Made by a program: the position numbers and the translations under genes. From positions 496,001 to 560,000 of the forward strand of contig NZ_CAJGBN010000012.1 of the NCBI RefSeq assembly GCF_904426505.1: a stretch of 64,000 nucleotides of DNA, written 5' to 3'. Numbering within the stretch: the stretch's first letter is position 1; each line of letters begins with the position of its first letter. The DNA is from Rubrivivax sp. A210 (GTDB taxonomy: Bacteria > Pseudomonadota > Gammaproteobacteria > Burkholderiales > Burkholderiaceae_C). This document shows, piece by piece, positions 60,724 to 64,000 of the stretch. Below the pieces are notes generated by a model that was not told where the DNA came from, did no database searches, and saw nothing but the letters and a program-made list of their open reading frames with translations.

Positions 60724-61299
60724 TTACTGCGTGCGGCGGCGGCGGGCCGCACCGGCCAGGCCAAGACCGGCCAGCAGCAGCGTCACGGTGGCGGGCTCAG
60801 GAACCGCCGAGACTTCGAGCTTGAGCGCGCCAACCGTCGAGTTGAGGGGCCCGAAGTCATCCAGCACGCTCTGCACCAGCAGACCGCTGACGCTGTAGGT
60901 GCCAGCCTGGAAGGCGTAGATGCCGCGACTGAAGGCGGGCGTGGTCAGCGCGAGGTCGAAATCGGTGCCGGCATCGGGCGCGGCGGCGTAGCCCTGCACC
61001 GCGACCGCCGAGGTGTTGCCCAGGCCCACGCCTTTGGCGACGACGCTGAACACATCGCCGGCGAAGCCGGCGTCGACCACCGTCAGCCGGCCCACCGTGC
61101 CGGCCGCCACGGTGAAGCTGAAGCTCAGCGCCTCGCCGCTGTTGTCGATCCAGCCCAGGCCGCCGTCGACGGCCAGAAGTTCACCGACGAGGAAATCGTT
61201 CCAGTTGCCATTGGCCGCCAGGTTGACGACGGCGGCTTGGGCGCTGGTCAGGCCAGCCAGGGACAGCAGGCCGGCGGCCAGCAGATGACGGTGCTTCAT
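60724..61299 (-). CDS. PEP-CTERM sorting domain protein
   Basis: 191-residue exported protein: signal peptide (MKHRHLLAAGLLSLAGLTSA-QA) followed by a beta-rich core of about 130 residues (GRLTVVDAGFAGDVFSVVAK, GIYAFQAGTYSVSGLLVQ) and a C-terminal tripartite sorting signal: VPEPATVTLLLAGLGLAGAA then RRRRTQ. In exopolysaccharide-producing bacteria this signal is processed by exosortase for surface display. No exosortase gene is in the window. It lies 36 bases upstream of the nucleotidase gene on the same strand, so the two may be co-expressed. Confidence 0.93.
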   Translation of the reverse strand: MKHRHLLAAGLLSLAGLTSAQAAVVNLAANGNWNDFLVGELLAVDGGLGWIDNSGEALSFSFTVAAGTVGRLTVVDAGFAGDVFSVVAKGVGLGNTSAVAVQGYAAAPDAGTDFDLALTTPAFSRGIYAFQAGTYSVSGLLVQSVLDDFGPLNSTVGALKLEVSAVPEPATVTLLLAGLGLAGAARRRRTQ

Positions 61300-61460
61300 G
61301 GGGGAACGTTCCTCGTCGGGGGATGGGCGCCGGCTGGGCGCCGGTCGGATCGGACGACGATTTCACGTTCGGGTGACAGCACCGTGACCCCGGCCGGCCG
61401 TGCGGCATCCCAAGGGGCCACGCGGGGCGGGGGCCGGCGCCTTCCGCGCCGGTCGACCCC

Positions 61461-62540
61461 TCAGGTGCGGGGGGTCGCGAGCGCCGCCCCCGGGCAGCGA
61501 TGCACTTCCACCGTCACATGGCGCAGCAGCGCCAGCGCATCCAGGCGGCTGCGGTAGTCGGCCGCCGGCAGCGGCCGGTCGGCCACCACCGAGAGCGCGG
61601 CACACCAGGCCTGGGCGCCGACCTGCCAGACATGCAGATCGGCGACCTGGGCGTCGCCGTCGGCCTCGATCAACTCGCGCACGCGGCGGGCGATGGCCGG
61701 GTCTTCGGTGGCATCCACCAGCGCCGCCGCGGTGGTGGAGAGCATGCGCCAGGCCCACTGGGCGATGACGGCCGCGCCCAGCAGCGCCACCGCCGGGTCC
61801 AGCCAGGTCAGGCCGTACCAGGCGCCGCCGGCCAGCGCCGCGATGGCCAGCAGCGAGGTCAGGGCGTCGGCCATCACATGCAGGTAGGCGGCGCTGAAGT
61901 TGTGGTCGTGGGCGGCATGGCCGTGGTGGTGGCCGTGGTGGCCGTGGTCATGGTGGCCGTGGTCATGGTGAGCGTGGTCGTGATGGTCGTGATGATCGTC
62001 GTGACCCTGGTGACCCTTCTGTGCCGCCTCGCCGCCAGGGCCCGCCTCCGGCGCCGCGCCGCGCGTCAGCAGCCAGACGCTGGCCAGGTTGACCACCAGC
62101 CCCAGCACCGCCACGCCCAGCGCGTCGCGGTAGGCCACCGGGTGCGGCGCGCGCAGCGTGGCGATGCCCTCCCAGGCCAGCCACAGCGCCACCGCCAGCA
62201 GCACCAGGCCGCTGGTGTAGGCGGCCAGCACCTCGATCTTCCAGCCGCCGAAGGCATAGCCGGCCCTGGCGCCGGCACCGGCACGGCGGCCGGCGGCGCG
62301 CTGCGACAGCCGGTAGGCCAGCACCGCGCCGCCCAGGGCCAGCGCGTGGGTGCCCATGTGCCAGCCGTCGGCGGTGAGGGCCAACGAGCCGGTCCACCAG
62401 CCCACCACCAGTTCCAGCAGCATGGTCAGCAGCGTCAGCGCGGTGACGGCGGCCAGCGCGCGCTCGCGCCGGCTCTGGCCCTCGTCGCCGAAGCTGTGGC
62501 TGTGGGCCAGGGCCTGCAGATCGTGGTGGTGGGAATCCAT
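61461..62540 (-). CDS. Cation diffusion facilitator metal exporter (DmeF-like, His-rich loop)
   Basis: 359 residues with six transmembrane helices. The metal-binding helix reads LALTADGWHMGTHALALGG (Asp and two His), later matched by HVMADALTSLLAIAALAGG. Between helices four and five is a histidine-rich loop of about 35 residues (repeats of HHDHG units, codon repeat at about 61915-62010), which buffers metal. The C-terminal cytoplasmic domain ends TVEVHRCPG. The subgroup resembles Co/Ni exporters of DmeF type; Zn export cannot be excluded. Start ATG 62540 (MDSHHHD). A CusF-like gene precedes it by 11 bases. Confidence 0.9.
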   Translation of the reverse strand: MDSHHHDLQALAHSHSFGDEGQSRRERALAAVTALTLLTMLLELVVGWWTGSLALTADGWHMGTHALALGGAVLAYRLSQRAAGRRAGAGARAGYAFGGWKIEVLAAYTSGLVLLAVALWLAWEGIATLRAPHPVAYRDALGVAVLGLVVNLASVWLLTRGAAPEAGPGGEAAQKGHQGHDDHHDHHDHAHHDHGHHDHGHHGHHHGHAAHDHNFSAAYLHVMADALTSLLAIAALAGGAWYGLTWLDPAVALLGAAVIAQWAWRMLSTTAAALVDATEDPAIARRVRELIEADGDAQVADLHVWQVGAQAWCAALSVVADRPLPAADYRSRLDALALLRHVTVEVHRCPGAALATPRT

Positions 62541-62551
62541 CGCAGGACTTG

Positions 62552-62863
62552 TCACGGCGCCTTGACCAGGGCCGTGACGACGTGGCGGCCCTCCAGGCGC
62601 TCGGCCGTGAAGCGCACGCGGTCGCCGGCGGCCAGGCCTTCGAGCAGGCTGGGGCTGGCCACCTGGTAGGCCATGGTCATGGGCGGCATGTCCAGGTGTT
62701 TGATCTCGCCGTGCTTGAGCGTCACGCGGCCGGCCGCGCGGTCGACGCGCACCACCTCGCCGCGCGTGCTGGCCGCCTGGGCCTGGGCCTCGAACGCCGC
62801 CAATGCCGGTAGCGCCAAAGCCAGTGCGCATATCGCCGTGCGCAGGAAGCTGCCTCTGTGCAT
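62552..62863 (-). CDS. CusF-like copper-binding periplasmic protein
   Basis: 103-residue exported protein: signal peptide (cleavage near residue 31, AQAA) and a CusF-type OB-fold domain with [20 protein letters not shown] followed by [12 protein letters not shown]. The conserved His-Met-Met pattern ([14 protein letters not shown]) binds Cu(I) or Ag(I) in CusF. ATG 62863 is preferred because GGAGG sits 6 bases upstream; the in-frame GTG at 62866 is closer to it. It is probably co-transcribed with the CDF exporter, an unusual pairing of a copper-type chaperone and a divalent-metal exporter. Confidence 0.85.
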   Translation of the reverse strand: MHRGSFLRTAICALALALPALAAFEAQAQAASTRGEVVRVDRAAGRVTLKHGEIKHLDMPPMTMAYQVASPSLLEGLAAGDRVRFTAERLEGRHVVTALVKAP

Positions 62864-62994
62864 CACCCACCTCCGCGCCCGCGGGCGCCTTGTCGACCCC
62901 CCAGTTTGCCGCAGACCGGCAGCGAAGGCCGTCCCGGGCCGGTGTCGACCGCCTTCCTACAATGCCTCACCCCATCAAAACCAGCCCACCCACC

Positions 62995-63894
62995 ATGAGC
63001 GACGAGCACAGCCTGGCCCACATCACGCCGCGCGACCAGGCCGAGATCCTGGCCCAGGCCCTGCCGTACATCCGCAGCTACCACGGCAAGACCCTGGTCA
63101 TCAAGTACGGCGGCAACGCCATGACCGACCCGGCGCTGCAGCAGGACTTTGCCGAGGACGTGGTGCTGCTCAAGCTGGTGGGCATGAACCCCATCGTCGT
63201 ACACGGCGGCGGGCCGCAGATCGACGACGCGCTGGCCAAGATCGGCAAGAAGGGCACCTTCATCCAGGGCATGCGCGTCACCGACGAGGAGACGATGGAA
63301 GTCGTCGAGTGGGTGCTGGGCGGCGAGGTGCAGCAGGACATCGTCGGCCTCATCAATGCCGCCGGCGGCAAGGCCGTGGGCCTGACCGGCCGCGACGGCG
63401 GCATGATCCGGGCGCGCAAGATGAAGATGGCCGACCGGGACGACCCGAGCAAGGAACACGACATCGGCCAGGTCGGCGAGATCACCGCCATCGACCCCAG
63501 CGTCGTGAAGGCGCTGCAGGACGACCAGTTCATCCCCGTCATCAGCCCGATAGGCTTCGGCGAGAAGAACGAAAGCTACAACATCAACGCCGACCTCGTG
63601 GCCAGCAAGCTGGCCACCGTGCTGAAGGCCGAGAAGCTGGTGATGCTGACCAACATCAAGGGCGTGCTCAACAAGGCCGGCGAGCTGATCACACGGTTGA
63701 CGCCGCGCGAGATCGACGAACTGGTGGCCGACGGCACCATCAGCGGCGGCATGCTGCCCAAGCTGGCCGGCGCCATCGACGCGGCCAAGAGCGGCGTCAA
63801 CGCCGTCCATGTGGTGGACGGGCGCGTGCCGCACGCGATGCTGCTGGAAATCCTCACCGACCAGGCCTACGGCACCATGATTCGCTCGCATTGA
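62995..63894 (+). CDS. argB: Acetylglutamate kinase ArgB
   Basis: 299-residue kinase of arginine biosynthesis, phosphorylating N-acetylglutamate. N-terminal motif [20 protein letters not shown] (phosphate-binding Lys and Gly pair), [16 protein letters not shown] for the substrate site, and late [20 protein letters not shown] for ATP. The N-terminal helix [16 protein letters not shown] is typical of the arginine-inhibited hexameric type. ATG 62995 (MSDEHS) gives the normal length; ATG 62962 would add 11 residues. The HAD gene follows after 11 bases. Confidence 0.96.
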   Translation: MSDEHSLAHITPRDQAEILAQALPYIRSYHGKTLVIKYGGNAMTDPALQQDFAEDVVLLKLVGMNPIVVHGGGPQIDDALAKIGKKGTFIQGMRVTDEETMEVVEWVLGGEVQQDIVGLINAAGGKAVGLTGRDGGMIRARKMKMADRDDPSKEHDIGQVGEITAIDPSVVKALQDDQFIPVISPIGFGEKNESYNINADLVASKLATVLKAEKLVMLTNIKGVLNKAGELITRLTPREIDELVADGTISGGMLPKLAGAIDAAKSGVNAVHVVDGRVPHAMLLEILTDQAYGTMIRSH

Positions 63895-63905
63895 GCATTC
63901 CTTCC

Positions 63906-64000
63906 ATGCTGCCCACGCGAGTCTGGCTGTTCGATCTCGACGACACGCTGCACGACGCGAGCACGGCCGCCTATGCCGGCATCAACGAGGGCATGAACAG
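63906..64000 (+). CDS. HAD-type pyrimidine 5'-nucleotidase, N-terminus only (partial)
   Basis: First 31 codons only; the gene runs past the right edge. The start region reads VWLFDLDDTLHDAS, the HAD catalytic motif DxDxT, and YAGINEGMN resembles the N-terminus of SDT1-like pyrimidine nucleotidases found after argB in Burkholderiales. The assignment to that subgroup rests on position and about 20 residues. Confidence 0.78.
   Translation, partial: MLPTRVWLFDLDDTLHDASTAAYAGINEGMN

Noticed and set aside
61426..61460. GC-rich inverted repeat after the CDF gene as a terminator
   Set aside because: A stem is present (CCGGCGC/GCGCCGG) but no T run follows on the needed strand.
61915..62010. Repeated CGTGGT/CATGGT-type units that look like a tandem array or CRISPR
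   Set aside because: The units are 6-15 bases, have no spacers, and encode the histidine-rich loop of the CDF exporter in frame.

Overview
The window is about 70% GC, almost fully coding, and reads like a chromosomal segment of a beta-proteobacterium of the order Burkholderiales (Rubrivivax/Leptothrix/Roseateles type). Supporting this are the dusB-fis-purH-ruvC linkage, argB followed by a HAD phosphatase, PHA granule proteins, a PEP-CTERM protein, TRAP and ABC binding proteins, and Ala-rich MCPs. No rRNA, tRNA, CRISPR array, insertion sequence or prophage was seen. No gap between genes exceeds about 300 bases.

Layout. 1-3.0 kb: start of a 5-oxoprolinase-type gene, divergent from a complete TRAP transporter (dctP-dctQ-dctM). 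3.1-7.6 kb: an orphan GspE/PilB-type ATPase with four MshEN-like half-motifs, an orphan molybdenum-hydroxylase FAD subunit, and an EgtB/SenA-like SUMF1 protein that has lost expected iron ligands. 7.6-9.5 kb: a receiver-kinase and NarL-type regulator pair. 9.7-20.5 kb: a chemotaxis locus (small CheZ-like protein, CheY, CheA, three MCPs, CheW, strong terminator, then a secreted Cache protein with a fourth MCP). cheR and cheB are not in the window, although two MCPs carry tether pentapeptides.

20.5-41.2 kb: mixed metabolism and envelope genes: FtsX-type permease, DODA-like dioxygenase, adenine deaminase with a periplasmic binding protein, lipA, DUF4139 protein, PHA-system protein, lipoprotein peptidase, molybdopterin oxidoreductase, M20 and M14-like hydrolases, ABC-2 exporter, MDR dehydrogenase, a patatin type Vd autotransporter and a Lon-like AAA ATPase. 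41.5-49.5 kb: a 51-residue small protein with its terminator, then a long leftward, probably co-transcribed run dusB-fis-purH-plsC-like-cdsA-like-ruvC-dienelactone hydrolase-PAS kinase, with 4-base start/stop overlaps at most of the inner junctions.

49.6-64 kb: YqaA-like membrane protein, M32 carboxypeptidase, a second patatin, a phasin, a bifunctional fatty acyl-CoA reductase (alcohol-forming, Marinobacter type), MDR reductase, a TPR/trypsin-fold protein lacking catalytic residues, a 5'-nucleotidase, a PEP-CTERM protein, a His-rich CDF metal exporter with a CusF-like protein, argB, and the start of a HAD nucleotidase.

The most unusual items are the iron-ligand-less EgtB/SenA relative, the duplicated MshEN module on an orphan ATPase, the minimal CheZ-like protein keeping a DxxxQ motif, the Cache-protein/MCP pair, and the alcohol-forming acyl-CoA reductase beside a phasin.
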